From Dechloromonas sp. (lineage in GTDB: Bacteria > Pseudomonadota > Gammaproteobacteria > Burkholderiales > Rhodocyclaceae): a DNA stretch of 56,124 nucleotides. The notes under the pieces are model-generated. The model was not told where the DNA came from. It saw only the letters and a list, made by a program, of their open reading frames with translations, and searched no databases. Below are positions 8,637-18,911 of this stretch, piece by piece (the first letter of the stretch is position 1; each line of letters starts with the position of its first letter). The translations under genes were made by a program, and so were the position numbers. The DNA lies in contig JAQTXC010000014.1 of NCBI GenBank assembly GCA_028689015.1, forward strand, positions 1 through 56,124. The letters run 5' to 3'.

Positions 8637-11152
8637 GCGTTCTCCGCCAGACAGGCCCGTAGCGCATCGGCCATATCGCGACCACGCTGGTAGCGCTGGG
8701 CAAGGTCTTTCTGCAACGCCCGCTCGATGACCGCCAAAGCGCTGGCTGGCAAGTCAGGATTGAACTGGCGAATATCGCTCGGCGCCTCGTTGGCAATGCG
8801 AAACATCAATTGCGCCAGAGAGTCACCGGAAAAAGGCAGTCGACCGCAAGAGAGCTGATACAAGGTCACCCCCAGCGAGAAAAGGTCGGAACGACCGTCG
8901 ATTTTTTTGCCGGCCAGTTGCTCAGGCGACATGTAGGACGGTGTACCCAGCACCATGCCGGTTTTGGTGCGTGAGGCATCCGTGATACGGGCAATACCAA
9001 AGTCGGTCACCTTGACCTGATCGCTGCTCGGCTCGTACATGATGTTGGCCGGCTTGATGTCACGATGAACAACGTGCTGGGCGTGGGCGTAGTCGAGCGC
9101 TTCCGCCACCCGGGCGACAATCGACCAGACCTGAGGGAGCGGCAGCAGCTGGCCAAGCTTGGTCTGCGGCACCAGATCGCGACCGTGCAGGAACTCCATC
9201 GCAATGTAGGCCAGATCCTGCTCCTCGCCGGCATCGTACATGGTGACGATATGCGGATGATTCAGGCGGCCGGCGGTTTCGGCTTCGCGGAAAAAGCGCT
9301 GTTTGACGTCGTCGAGCTCGTCGGCGTCAAACGACTGCGCCAAGGCCATGGTCTTGATCGCCACCACCCGGTTGATCTTCGGGTCGCGCCCCAGATAGAC
9401 CACCCCCATCGCCCCTTTGCCCAACTCCTTTTCAATCAAATAACGGCCAAGCATGGGTTTTTCGACCTGACCGTCACCCAGAATCAATGTCCCACCAGCC
9501 GTCTGACCGCGCGCGCCGGCCAGCATCACGGTGTCCGCCATCTGTTTGGCCCGGGCAATCCGTTGCGCCAGATCGCGGAAACCCAGATCAAAATCAGCGA
9601 CGTAGCGAAATACCGCCTCCGCCTTGTTGAACTGACGCTTGCGCTCGTAATCCAGCCCCAGGTTGTACAAGTTTTCCATTAGCCCCTGGTCCATCGGGCA
9701 CTTGCGAAACTTGTCGAAGGCCATGTCCAGTTGACCCTGCCCCTGAAACGCCAGGCCGAGCATGCGATTGGATTCCGCCGACTCGAAATCGGACCGCTGC
9801 TTGCCACGTTCTGCACTAAGAAAATGCTTGGTCGTCAGCAGCAAGTGCCCCAGCACGCCCAGCACGGCAGCGCTCATCAGCGGCAGCCAGAGGCTGAAGC
9901 GCATCATCAACAGCGCGTGGGTGGCGAGCAGCAGGCTGACCAGCAGGAGCGTGCCCAGCGCACCGGCACCGGCACCCAGGCGCGGCAACAGCACAGCCAG
10001 ATAGAGGCCGACCAGAACGATCGCCGCCAGCGATGCCCAGGGGGCCCAAGGCGGGGTGACGATGAAATGCGCCTGCAGAATGCTGGAAACCGTATGGGCC
10101 AGTGCCAGCACCGGCGCCATGGCCGGCGACACCGGTGTCACCTGCTGATTGCCGACCCCGGCCGCCGTGGCACCAATCAGAACCAGCTTGCCGGCGTATT
10201 TGCTGGCTGGAATTTTGCCGCTCAGCACATCGTAAAAAGAATCGACCTGAAAAGGCGGTCGACCGTCGTGATCACGATAAAAGAAGGGCCACATCCGCGC
10301 CGCCGAATCCGTCACGATATGTAATCGCCCCAGATCGACCGACTGCCCCAGGTTAACCCGCAGGTCAGCCACCCCAAGATTGAGGCTGCGCGCGGCCAGT
10401 TGCAAGGACAAGGCAGGAAACAGACTGTCGTGATACTGAATCAACAAGGGCTCGCTGCGTACCGCACCATCGACATCCAGACTGCTGTTCAAATGACCCA
10501 AGGCCACCGCCGGTTCACCCAGCAGCGCAATCGGCCCTTGCAGGCGCGGCGCGGTCAGGGCATGGCCACCGCCGTCGCTAACCCGAGCAAGGCGGTTGCG
10601 CAGGACAAAATCCGGCAACGGGGCATCCGGCCGGCCCTGGATTTCGCCGAGTTCGAACAACATCGGCAACAAAACAGTGCCCGCCTGGGCATAACTGCGC
10701 GCCAGCCGACGATCGGTATTCAGGGCCGCTTCAGCCTCCTGCAGCAGCAGCGTCAATTCGGCCAATTCCGGCAAGGGCGCCACCGCCTCGGCCTGCCGCT
10801 GATTCACTTGGTCGAGCAGGCGGGTGATGTATTGATACCCGGGGTCGACCTGCGCTTCGGAGAAAAAAATCGTATTGCCGATGGCCTTGGCACCCGCCCC
10901 CGCCAACAAGTCGGTCAGGCGAGCGTGCAGATCGCGCGGCCAGGGCCAGCGGCCGAGATTGGCAATACTGGCGTCGTCAATCGCCACCACCGCAATCTGG
11001 TTGGTCGGGGTCCGCGTCGTCGCCTGCATGGCGAGATCGTAGGCCTTGCGCTCCAGGCTCTGCACCAGATCACTGCCGGCAGCCAGCAGCATGAACAGGC
11101 TGAGCACCAGGCCGAGAAACCAATCCCGTTTCCAGAACACCGTCTGCCCCAT
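8633..11152 (-). CDS. CHASE2 sensor serine/threonine protein kinase
   Basis: An 839-residue membrane kinase with an unusual order. A first membrane helix (about 11-29) is followed by a CHASE2 sensor (about 35-345), three membrane helices (about 370-440), a TPR-like helical region (about 455-535) and, at the C-terminus (about 570-835), a Hanks-type kinase domain. Catalytic elements are complete: glycine loop GKGAMGVV, K600 in VAIK, HRDIKPAN with D698, DFG at 717-719 and the GTPSYMSPEQ activation segment. Many bacterial Ser/Thr kinases place the kinase first; here the periplasmic sensor precedes it. GAGGAGAG lies just before the ATG. This is the first gene of the tightly coupled signalling operon, 73 bases after the ornithine-cyclodeaminase family gene, with which it may be cotranscribed. 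Confidence 0.95.
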   Translation of the reverse strand: MGQTVFWKRDWFLGLVLSLFMLLAAGSDLVQSLERKAYDLAMQATTRTPTNQIAVVAIDDASIANLGRWPWPRDLHARLTDLLAGAGAKAIGNTIFFSEAQVDPGYQYITRLLDQVNQRQAEAVAPLPELAELTLLLQEAEAALNTDRRLARSYAQAGTVLLPMLFELGEIQGRPDAPLPDFVLRNRLARVSDGGGHALTAPRLQGPIALLGEPAVALGHLNSSLDVDGAVRSEPLLIQYHDSLFPALSLQLAARSLNLGVADLRVNLGQSVDLGRLHIVTDSAARMWPFFYRDHDGRPPFQVDSFYDVLSGKIPASKYAGKLVLIGATAAGVGNQQVTPVSPAMAPVLALAHTVSSILQAHFIVTPPWAPWASLAAIVLVGLYLAVLLPRLGAGAGALGTLLLVSLLLATHALLMMRFSLWLPLMSAAVLGVLGHLLLTTKHFLSAERGKQRSDFESAESNRMLGLAFQGQGQLDMAFDKFRKCPMDQGLMENLYNLGLDYERKRQFNKAEAVFRYVADFDLGFRDLAQRIARAKQMADTVMLAGARGQTAGGTLILGDGQVEKPMLGRYLIEKELGKGAMGVVYLGRDPKINRVVAIKTMALAQSFDADELDDVKQRFFREAETAGRLNHPHIVTMYDAGEEQDLAYIAMEFLHGRDLVPQTKLGQLLPLPQVWSIVARVAEALDYAHAQHVVHRDIKPANIMYEPSSDQVKVTDFGIARITDASRTKTGMVLGTPSYMSPEQLAGKKIDGRSDLFSLGVTLYQLSCGRLPFSGDSLAQLMFRIANEAPSDIRQFNPDLPASALAVIERALQKDLAQRYQRGRDMADALRACLAENA
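10255..10266. repeat. GCGGTCGACCGT palindromic word, copy 1
   Basis: Exact copy of a 12-base near-palindrome that recurs at five exact sites in this window. This one lies inside the kinase coding sequence. Confidence 0.6.
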
Positions 11153-11225
11153 ATTTACTCTCCTCGCGCCGTCGACCGCAGCACTGGTTCAAGCGCTGTA
11201 TTGTCAGGCCACGGCCGGTAACAGG

Positions 11226-12188
11226 TCAAACAGCACCGAGCGAAATTTCGCGCCCCAAGCCCTGCTGCCGCGCCGCCTCCAGAACCCGGACGGCAACCGC
11301 CAGGTCCTGAATGGCCAGGCCCTGCGACTCGAACAAGGTGATGGCAGCAGCCTCACGCCGCCCCGCCTGGCGACCGATCAGGATATCGCCCAACTCCACC
11401 AGTTGCCGGGCATGCAAACGCCCCTTCTCCAGACTGGGCTGCAAATCGCCGGCTTCGGCCAAGGCAGTAGCCACCGTATCGACCACAATCAGGTCACAGC
11501 GTTTCAGGCAAGCCTCAGACAGTTCCTGGCGGATCAGGGCGTTGGAGCCGGCCGCATTGATATGCGTGCCTGCCGCCAGCCAGGCGGCATCGAAGAGTGG
11601 CAGGGCCGCCGTTGTGACCGTACCCAGCACGTCGCTATCACGCACCGTCTCCTCAGCACTTGCCGCTGGACGGACCCGTACCCCAGTCAGCTCACTCAAA
11701 CGCGCGCCAAAATCGGCCAGTTTGTCGGCGCGCCGAGCAAAAACCTTAATCTCCCGCAAGGGTAAAGCGGCACACAAGGCCCGGATATGGCCCTCGGCCT
11801 GCCAGCCACTGCCAAAAACACCGGCCACTTGCGCATCACCGCGAGCCAGAGCACGGGCAGCAACACCACTGGCGGCCCCAGTCCGCATCATGCCCAGAAA
11901 ATTGGCTTCAATGAGGGCCTGCAGGCCACCCGTGACGGCGTCATGGAGATGAACGAGAAAACGATTGCCGGATTTGTTGCTGGTATAGGCCTTGTAGCCT
12001 ATGACGCCTTGCGCCGGCAGAGCCCCTTGCAGAATATGCAGCACCGTTTGTGGCAGGCGACTGCGCTGGCGAGGCGTATCGAGCGCCTGCCCCAAGGCCA
12101 GGTCACGATGCGCTGACTCAACGCCCGCTAAAGCCATGTCCGCGGTCAACACCTGCTGAACATCCGTTTCGCTCAGGAATAGCGCCAT
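11226..12188 (-). CDS. Ornithine cyclodeaminase/mu-crystallin family protein
   Basis: A 320-residue soluble protein of the ornithine cyclodeaminase/mu-crystallin fold. It has the N-terminal substrate region (YKAYTSN, FLVHLHDAVTG), the conserved RTGAASGVAA stretch at about 102-111, and a Rossmann dinucleotide-binding motif GVFGSGWQAEGHIRAL. Family members include ornithine cyclodeaminase, alanine dehydrogenase and ketimine reductases. The sequence alone does not settle the substrate, and nothing in the neighbourhood points to proline or arginine metabolism. It lies between the sucCD terminator and the signalling operon on the same strand. Confidence 0.85.
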   Translation of the reverse strand: MALFLSETDVQQVLTADMALAGVESAHRDLALGQALDTPRQRSRLPQTVLHILQGALPAQGVIGYKAYTSNKSGNRFLVHLHDAVTGGLQALIEANFLGMMRTGAASGVAARALARGDAQVAGVFGSGWQAEGHIRALCAALPLREIKVFARRADKLADFGARLSELTGVRVRPAASAEETVRDSDVLGTVTTAALPLFDAAWLAAGTHINAAGSNALIRQELSEACLKRCDLIVVDTVATALAEAGDLQPSLEKGRLHARQLVELGDILIGRQAGRREAAAITLFESQGLAIQDLAVAVRVLEAARQQGLGREISLGAV

Positions 12189-12211
12189 GCTTCGCTCTCC
12201 AAAAAATTCGC

Positions 12212-12241
12212 AAAAAAAGGCGGACCAATGGTCCGCCTTTT
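12212..12241 (-). terminator. Rho-independent terminator of sucCD
   Basis: Stem GGCGGACC (12219-12226), three-base loop, GGTCCGCC (12230-12237), flanked by seven A on one side and four T on the other. On the minus strand it gives a strong hairpin followed by a U run, 22 bases after the sucD stop. It could also act on the plus strand, but no plus-strand gene ends here. Confidence 0.85.
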
Positions 12242-12263
12242 GGGTCGAGCCAGGCTCGAAAAC

Positions 12264-13157
12264 TTACAGCATGGCCTTCAACAGCTTGGCCATTTCGGAC
12301 GGATTGCGCGTCACGGTGAAACCGCAGGCTTCCATGATTTCCAGCTTGGCATCAGCCGTATCAGCACCACCAGAGATCAAGGCACCGGCGTGGCCCATGC
12401 GCTTGCCGGCCGGGGCGGTCACACCAGCGATGAAGCCAACGATCGGCTTCTTCATGTTTTCCTTGCACCACTGGGCAGCTTCGGCTTCGTCCGGACCGCC
12501 AATTTCGCCAATCATGATGACGGCGTCGGTATCCGGATCGTCGTTGAACATCTTCATGACGTCGATGTGCTTCAGACCGTTGATCGGGTCACCACCGATA
12601 CCGACAGCGGAAGACTGGCCGAGACCGATTTCGGTCAACTGACCGACGGCTTCGTAGGTCAGCGTGCCAGAACGGGACACGACGCCGATGCGACCCTTGC
12701 GGTGGATGTGACCCGGCATGATGCCGATCTTCACTTCGTCCGGGGTGATCAGGCCAGGGCAGTTCGGGCCGAGCAGCAGCGTCTTCTTGCCGCCCTTGGC
12801 TTCCTTTTCCTTCATCTTGTTGCGCAGCATCAGCATGTCGCGAACAGGAATGCCTTCGGTAATGCAGATGGCCAGATCGAGGTCGGCTTCAACGGCTTCC
12901 CAGATCGCAGCGGCAGCACCCGGGGGCGGCACGTAGATGACGGAAACGGTCGCGCCGGTTTCAGCAGCCGCTTCCTTGACGGAGGCGTAAATCGGAATGT
13001 TGAAGATCGATTCGCCAGCCTTCTTCGGATTCACACCGGCAACGAAACACTCCTTGCCGTTTGCGTATTCCTGGCACTTTTCCGTATGGAACTGACCGGT
13101 CTTGCCGGTGATGCCCTGGGTGATGATCTTGGTGTTCTTGTTGATCAGGATAGACAT
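12264..13157 (-). CDS. sucD: Succinyl-CoA synthetase alpha subunit
   Basis: A 297-residue protein with family-typical length. The CoA-binding Rossmann region opens with ITQGITGKTGQFHT, followed by GVNPKKAG, the GPNCPGLI motif and the phosphorylated active-site histidine H256 in MGHAGALISG. Together with SucC it forms the TCA-cycle enzyme that converts succinyl-CoA to succinate with formation of a nucleoside triphosphate. It follows sucC by 11 bases and precedes a strong terminator, defining a two-gene sucCD operon. Nothing is abnormal. Confidence 0.98.
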   Translation of the reverse strand: MSILINKNTKIITQGITGKTGQFHTEKCQEYANGKECFVAGVNPKKAGESIFNIPIYASVKEAAAETGATVSVIYVPPPGAAAAIWEAVEADLDLAICITEGIPVRDMLMLRNKMKEKEAKGGKKTLLLGPNCPGLITPDEVKIGIMPGHIHRKGRIGVVSRSGTLTYEAVGQLTEIGLGQSSAVGIGGDPINGLKHIDVMKMFNDDPDTDAVIMIGEIGGPDEAEAAQWCKENMKKPIVGFIAGVTAPAGKRMGHAGALISGGADTADAKLEIMEACGFTVTRNPSEMAKLLKAML

Positions 13158-13168
13158 TCGCTAGCTCC

Positions 13169-14329
13169 TTACTTGACCGCTTCGACGATCTTGGTGGCGG
13201 CCTCGGCCATGGAATCGGCAGAGATGATGGGCAGGCCGGAATCCTTGAGGATCTGCTTGCCCAGGTCTTCGTTGGTGCCCTTCATGCGAACAACCAACGG
13301 CACCGACAGATTGACTTCCTTGGCCGCAGCGACCACGCCGGTGGCGATGGTGTCGCACTTCATAATGCCGCCGAAGATGTTGACCAGGATGCCCTTGACG
13401 TCCGGGTTCTTGAGCATGATCTTGAAGGCTTCGGTGACCTTTTCGGTCGTGGCACCGCCGCCGACGTCGAGGAAGTTGGCCGGCTCGGCACCGAACAGCT
13501 TGATGGTATCCATCGTGGCCATGGCCAGACCGGCACCATTCACCAGACAACCGATGTTGCCGTCGAGCGAGATGTAGGCCAGGTCGAACTTGGACGCTTC
13601 GATTTCGTCGGCATCTTCTTCGTCCAGGTCGCGCATGGCGACGATTTCCTGCTGACGGTAGAGGGCGTTGGAATCGAAGTTGAACTTGGCATCGATCGCC
13701 TTGACGGTGCCATCACCTTCGTGGATCAGCGGATTGATTTCAGCCAGCGAGGCATCCGTTTCCATGTAGCAGGTGTAGAGTTTCTTCAGCGTGTCGATGC
13801 ACTGCGGAATGGAGCTTTCCAGCATGCCCATGCCCTTGGCCAGTTCCAGAGCCTGCTCGTCGGTCAGGCCGACCAGCGGGTTGATGAAGACCTTGACGAT
13901 CTTTTCCGGGGTCTTGTGGGCAACTTCCTCGATGTCCATGCCGCCTTCGTACGAAGCCATCATGGCCACGGACTGGGTAGCACGATCGGTCAGCGCGGCG
14001 ACGTAGTATTCGTGCTGGATGTCAGCACCTTCTTCGATCAGCAGGTGACGAACCTTCTGGCCTTCCGGACCGGTCTGGTGCGTGATCAGTTGCATGCCGA
14101 GGATCTGGCCGGCGTACTCGCGCACTTTTTCCAGCGAGGTTGCGACCTTGACACCGCCGCCCTTGCCGCGACCACCAGCGTGAATCTGCGCCTTGACGAC
14201 CCAGACCTTGCCGCCCAGGGTTTCAGCTGCCTTGACTGCGTCATCGACGGTCGTGCAGTGAATCCCGCGCGGAACCGTAACGCCGAATTTCTTCAGGAGT
14301 TGTTTACCCTGATATTCGTGAATTTTCAT
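13169..14329 (-). CDS. sucC: Succinyl-CoA synthetase beta subunit
   Basis: A 386-residue protein starting [17 protein letters not shown], with an ATP-grasp domain ([15 protein letters not shown]) in the first half and the C-terminal domain with [10 protein letters not shown] and VRMKGTNE that contacts the alpha subunit. The frame stays open further upstream, but ATG 14329 is the right start because AAGGAAAG lies just before it and the length matches the family (388 in E. coli). The upstream 134 bases must carry the sucCD promoter; no convincing consensus boxes were found there. Confidence 0.98.
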   Translation of the reverse strand: MKIHEYQGKQLLKKFGVTVPRGIHCTTVDDAVKAAETLGGKVWVVKAQIHAGGRGKGGGVKVATSLEKVREYAGQILGMQLITHQTGPEGQKVRHLLIEEGADIQHEYYVAALTDRATQSVAMMASYEGGMDIEEVAHKTPEKIVKVFINPLVGLTDEQALELAKGMGMLESSIPQCIDTLKKLYTCYMETDASLAEINPLIHEGDGTVKAIDAKFNFDSNALYRQQEIVAMRDLDEEDADEIEASKFDLAYISLDGNIGCLVNGAGLAMATMDTIKLFGAEPANFLDVGGGATTEKVTEAFKIMLKNPDVKGILVNIFGGIMKCDTIATGVVAAAKEVNLSVPLVVRMKGTNEDLGKQILKDSGLPIISADSMAEAATKIVEAVK

Positions 14330-14463
14330 GCGCTTTCCTTGCGTTGAGTTGAGTTGCGAGCAATGAGCGGCGCCATACATCCCCCGACCCCGCCCGGTTC
14401 TACTTCTTCGAGCCAAAAATCTTACCACAGCCGCAACAAATTATTGCAGGCCAAAATTCATAA

Positions 14464-15177
14464 TTACAATGGGCGTGGTTGAATTTCAACCTGCAGTTCA
14501 GGCAGCCCAGCCACCCCCGCCGTCAAGACATCGCCCGGCAACAGCGGCCCGACACCCGCCGGCGTCCCAGTCAGGATCAGGTCCCCGGGCGCCAGCGCCA
14601 CCAGCATTGACAACTGGCTGATCACCTCGGTCACCGACCAGGTCATTTGCGCCAGATCGCCCTGCTGCCGTAGCTGACCACCCAGACTGAGCCAGATCCG
14701 TCCCTGATCAAGCGCTGCACATTGGGCGATGGGCTGCAGCGGACCACAAACCACCGACTGATCGAAGCCCTTGCCCATGTCCCAGGGATGTCCCTTGGCT
14801 TTGGCTGCGGCCTGCAAGTCACGCCGGGTCAGATCAAGGCCGACCGCACAGCCGAAAATCGCCTTGCCAGCCGCGTCGACCGTTAATCGCTCGCCACCGG
14901 CTGCCAGCGCCACCACCATCTCGACTTCGTGATGCAAATTGGTAGTCGCCAGAGGATAGACGACAACCAACGGACCAAGGCCGCTGACCAGCGCATCGAC
15001 CGGCTTGCTGAAGAAAAAAGGGGGCTCGCGACCATCAGCCTGGGCATCGGCCCCCATTTCACGCGCATGTTCAGCATAGTTTCGGCCCACGCAAAAAATT
15101 CGCCGGACCGGAAAGTACTGCGTCGAACCAGCAACGGGGACCGCAACAGATGCGGGCGGCGTGAAGACAAATTCCAT
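14464..15177 (-). CDS. Fumarylacetoacetate hydrolase family protein
   Basis: A 237-residue protein of the FAA-hydrolase fold (YcgM/FAHD1-like). Characteristic motifs are FCVGRNYAEHAREMG, FFFSKPVDAL, a metal-ligand region LHHEVEMVVAL, GCAVGLDLTRRDLQ and LILTGTPAGVGPL near the C-terminus. Members act on 2-oxo acids or acylpyruvates (oxaloacetate decarboxylase, acylpyruvase, isomerases of aromatic degradation); which one this is cannot be told from sequence. It is transcribed away from the FimV-like gene, with 83 bases between the two starts. Confidence 0.92.
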   Translation of the reverse strand: MEFVFTPPASVAVPVAGSTQYFPVRRIFCVGRNYAEHAREMGADAQADGREPPFFFSKPVDALVSGLGPLVVVYPLATTNLHHEVEMVVALAAGGERLTVDAAGKAIFGCAVGLDLTRRDLQAAAKAKGHPWDMGKGFDQSVVCGPLQPIAQCAALDQGRIWLSLGGQLRQQGDLAQMTWSVTEVISQLSMLVALAPGDLILTGTPAGVGPLLPGDVLTAGVAGLPELQVEIQPRPL

Positions 15178-15260
15178 GATGTGCGCAGCCTCGGTGGGAA
15201 CTGGCAGCGATTATGCAATACTGCGAGCGCTTTGCACCGTCTTCCCTGCCTGATTTATCC

Positions 15261-16148
15261 ATGCGTCCCAGCCCAAGTCACCGCCGCCGATCCCGCCTGC
15301 CAAGTATCTTGCTGCTGATCTGCATGCCCGGCCTGGCGTCAGCGATGGGTCTGGGCGAACTGACCCTGCACTCGCGCATCGGCGATCCGCTGTGGGCGGA
15401 AATCGCCCTGCCAGGCGCCGTCACCCGCACCGACTGTTTTCGCCTGGCGCCCGGCAACGACGACGGGCTGCCCAGTGTTCACCGGGCCGAATTACGCCTG
15501 GCACAACGCAATGGCCAATGGCTATTGCAAGTCATCCAGCGCCAAGCACTGACAGAACCGGCCCTGCACCTGGGCATCCATGCCGGCTGCGGCAGTCAGT
15601 TCGAACGCCATTACACCCTGTTACCAGCCGCCCCGGACAGCAAACCCGGCCTGCCAGGCCCATTGCCCACCGCCGTACCGCCAACACGACAATTTGTCGC
15701 CCACGGCCCCAGCCCGGCCGCTCCTGGCCGGCCGCAGCACGATCAAGTCCGCTCGCCCTCCGGCGCACGCGGCGACCGCCTGGAACTAAGCAACGAAACA
15801 CCTCCCCTTCTGCCGGAGGCGGCCTGGCACGACGATCGCATGGCAAACCTGCTCCGCCTCGATCAGCAACTATCACATCTGCAGCGCACCACCTCGGCGC
15901 TGGATCAGGCCATCCGCCTTGGCCGCGAGGCAGCACACTGGCGCAGCGCCATCAAACAGGCCAACGCCGTGATCGACCTGCCACAGGCCGCTGCCCAGCA
16001 GTTAAATACCCGCCGCCAGACGTGGCGCCCCTGGCTGGAACTCGGCGGTGGTCTGCTGCTGGGCGGCGGGCTGAGCGCCGGCCTGCTGCAGACGCTCAGC
16101 CCGCGCGCACGGTCGACTGGCAAAAAATCGATCAAACCGGATTGTTGA
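15261..16148 (+). CDS. Short FimV-like protein
   Basis: A 295-residue protein with a signal peptide ([21 protein letters not shown]) leading to a FimV N-terminal domain: [21 protein letters not shown], then a paired-cysteine region. A proline-rich linker follows (about 130-180), then a helical stretch with [19 protein letters not shown], and a glycine-rich membrane helix near the C-terminus ([19 protein letters not shown]). FimV proteins scaffold type IV pilus and polar assemblies, but usually exceed 600 residues and carry LysM and TPR/FimV C-terminal repeats, which are missing here. ATG 15261 gives a normal signal peptide; an ATG at 15213 would add 16 residues. The 3' end overlaps the convergent Nif3 gene by 17 bases. 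Confidence 0.75.
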   Translation: MRPSPSHRRRSRLPSILLLICMPGLASAMGLGELTLHSRIGDPLWAEIALPGAVTRTDCFRLAPGNDDGLPSVHRAELRLAQRNGQWLLQVIQRQALTEPALHLGIHAGCGSQFERHYTLLPAAPDSKPGLPGPLPTAVPPTRQFVAHGPSPAAPGRPQHDQVRSPSGARGDRLELSNETPPLLPEAAWHDDRMANLLRLDQQLSHLQRTTSALDQAIRLGREAAHWRSAIKQANAVIDLPQAAAQQLNTRRQTWRPWLELGGGLLLGGGLSAGLLQTLSPRARSTGKKSIKPDC

Positions 16149-16878
16149 TATCAACGAATTGGCAATCCAGACCGAACTGGGTCGCCAGATGACCGGCCAA
16201 GGCCTTGACGCCATAACGCTCAGTCGCATGATGACCGGCGGCGATGTAGGCCACACCGCTTTCATTGGCCAGATGCACCGTCTGCTCGGAGATTTCGCCT
16301 GATAAATAGGCGTCGACCCCGAGCGCGATGGCTTGTTCGAAATAAGATTGCGCCCCGCCGGAACACCAGGCGATACGCCGTATCTGGCGTGCACCATCGC
16401 CGATCAGCAAGGGTTGCCGACCCAGCAAGGCCGTCAATTGCGCCGCCAGTTCGAGCAAAACGCACGGCTGCTCCAGGCGACCGTACCAACCGATGTCCTG
16501 CTCGCCGAAACGACCTTCCGGCAGCCAGCCGGTCAGCCCGGCCAATTGGGCATTATTACCCAGCGTCGGATGCGCATCGAGCGGCAGATGATAGGCCAGG
16601 AGACTGATGTCATGACGCAGCAAGGTCTGCAGCCGGCGCTTGCGCAGGCCGGTCACCCGTCCATCCTCACCTTTCCAGAAATAACCGTGATGAACCAAAA
16701 TAGCCTGCGCACCGCGGTCGACCGCCACATCGAGCAAAGACTGGCTGGCGGTGACGCCAGCGACAATGCGGGAAATCTCGCCGCCACCTTCCACTTGCAG
16801 ACCGTTTGGGCAATAATCCCGAAACTTTGCCGGCTCGAGCAAGCTGTCGAGATAGCGAGTCAATTCTTCCAGTTTCAT
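16132..16878 (-). CDS. Nif3-like dinuclear metal centre protein
   Basis: A 248-residue protein matching the usual length of the YbgI/Nif3 (DUF34) family. It begins [19 protein letters not shown], then [11 protein letters not shown], the metal-ligand motif [28 protein letters not shown] and the C-terminal [12 protein letters not shown]. Members form toroidal hexamers with two metal ions per subunit; the substrate is unsettled, though GTP cyclohydrolase and maintenance roles have been suggested. The frame is open to 17049, but ATG 16878 matches the family N-terminus; ATG 16893 is a second option. Only 13 bases separate this start from the divergent protease start. Confidence 0.93.
   Translation of the reverse strand: MKLEELTRYLDSLLEPAKFRDYCPNGLQVEGGGEISRIVAGVTASQSLLDVAVDRGAQAILVHHGYFWKGEDGRVTGLRKRRLQTLLRHDISLLAYHLPLDAHPTLGNNAQLAGLTGWLPEGRFGEQDIGWYGRLEQPCVLLELAAQLTALLGRQPLLIGDGARQIRRIAWCSGGAQSYFEQAIALGVDAYLSGEISEQTVHLANESGVAYIAAGHHATERYGVKALAGHLATQFGLDCQFVDINNPV
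16714..16725. repeat. GCGGTCGACCGC palindromic word (one-base variant)
   Basis: Perfect 12-base palindrome differing from the recurrent GCGGTCGACCGT word only in the last base. It lies inside the Nif3-like gene. Confidence 0.45.
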
Positions 16879-16891
16879 ATTGCGGATACTC

Positions 16892-18046
<1,155 letters not shown>

Positions 18047-18104
18047 GCCACACCGCACTCGGCCAGCGCCGGGCGCCATCACTGACTGAACGGGGACAAG
18101 GAAC

Positions 18105-18911
18105 ATGTGCCAGCTCTTGGGCATGAACTGCAACGTACCAACCGATATCTGTTTTTCCTTCACCGGCTTTCAGGCCCGAGGCGGCGCAACCGACGTCCAT
18201 GCTGACGGCTGGGGCATTGCTTTTTTCGAAGGTCGGGGCTACCGGCTGTTTCTCGACCCGCAACCCTCCTGCGCCTCACCGATTGCCGAGTTGGTCCGTC
18301 ATTACCCGATACGCTCCAAAAACGTCATCGCCCACATTCGCAAAGCCTCGCAAGGGGTGGTCGATCTGGAAAACACCCACCCCTTTCTGCGCGAAGCGTG
18401 GGGGCGTTACTGGATATTTGCCCATAACGGCAATCTGGTCGACTTTTCACCACCGCTCGACGGCAGTTTTTTGCCCGTCGGCAATACGGATAGCGAGCGG
18501 GCATTCTGCTGGTTACTGCAATCGCTGCGCCAACGTTTTGCCGACCAGTTGCCCGGTCGAGACGCCTTGTTCGATGCCATACACAATCTGACACTGGCCA
18601 TCTCGGCCCATGGTGAATTCAATTTTCTGCTCTCGAACGGCGATAGCCTGTTCGCCCACGCCTCAACGCGCTTGAGCTACATCATTCGCCGCGCGCCATT
18701 CACCCAGGCACACCTCAGCGATCAGGACCTGACTGTGGATTTCAGCGAACTCACCGGTCCGCAGGACCAGGTGGCTGTCATCGCCACCTTGCCGCTAACG
18801 GATAACGAAAGCTGGACGACCATGCCCGCCGGCAGCCTGTGGTGTTTCGAAGAGGGCGCGCCACACCAGCAACGCGCGACGCGCCCGGGAAGCCCCGCCT
18901 CGCCCAGTTGA
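18105..18911 (+). CDS. Class II glutamine amidotransferase (YafJ-like)
   Basis: A 268-residue protein starting MCQLLGMN, with Cys2 as the N-terminal nucleophile expected after removal of Met1. Other motifs are GWGIAFFEG, AHIRKAS, NTHPFLRE and FAHNGNL, all typical of the class II (Ntn) glutaminase domain standing alone, as in E. coli YafJ. Such proteins release ammonia from glutamine or hydrolyse related gamma-glutamyl bonds; the physiological substrate is not evident. ATG is preceded by GGGGACAAGGA. It ends exactly where tatC ends on the opposite strand (convergent, no spacer). Confidence 0.93.
   Translation: MCQLLGMNCNVPTDICFSFTGFQARGGATDVHADGWGIAFFEGRGYRLFLDPQPSCASPIAELVRHYPIRSKNVIAHIRKASQGVVDLENTHPFLREAWGRYWIFAHNGNLVDFSPPLDGSFLPVGNTDSERAFCWLLQSLRQRFADQLPGRDALFDAIHNLTLAISAHGEFNFLLSNGDSLFAHASTRLSYIIRRAPFTQAHLSDQDLTVDFSELTGPQDQVAVIATLPLTDNESWTTMPAGSLWCFEEGAPHQQRATRPGSPASPS

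Noticed and set aside
12228-13577. A 449-codon plus-strand frame opposite sucD and sucC
   Set aside because: Mirror of highly biased sucCD codons; no recognisable motifs or ribosome binding site.
14025-14463. Possible promoter for sucCD around TTGTTG and TAAGAT upstream of 14329
   Set aside because: The spacing between candidate boxes is about nine bases, too short for sigma70.
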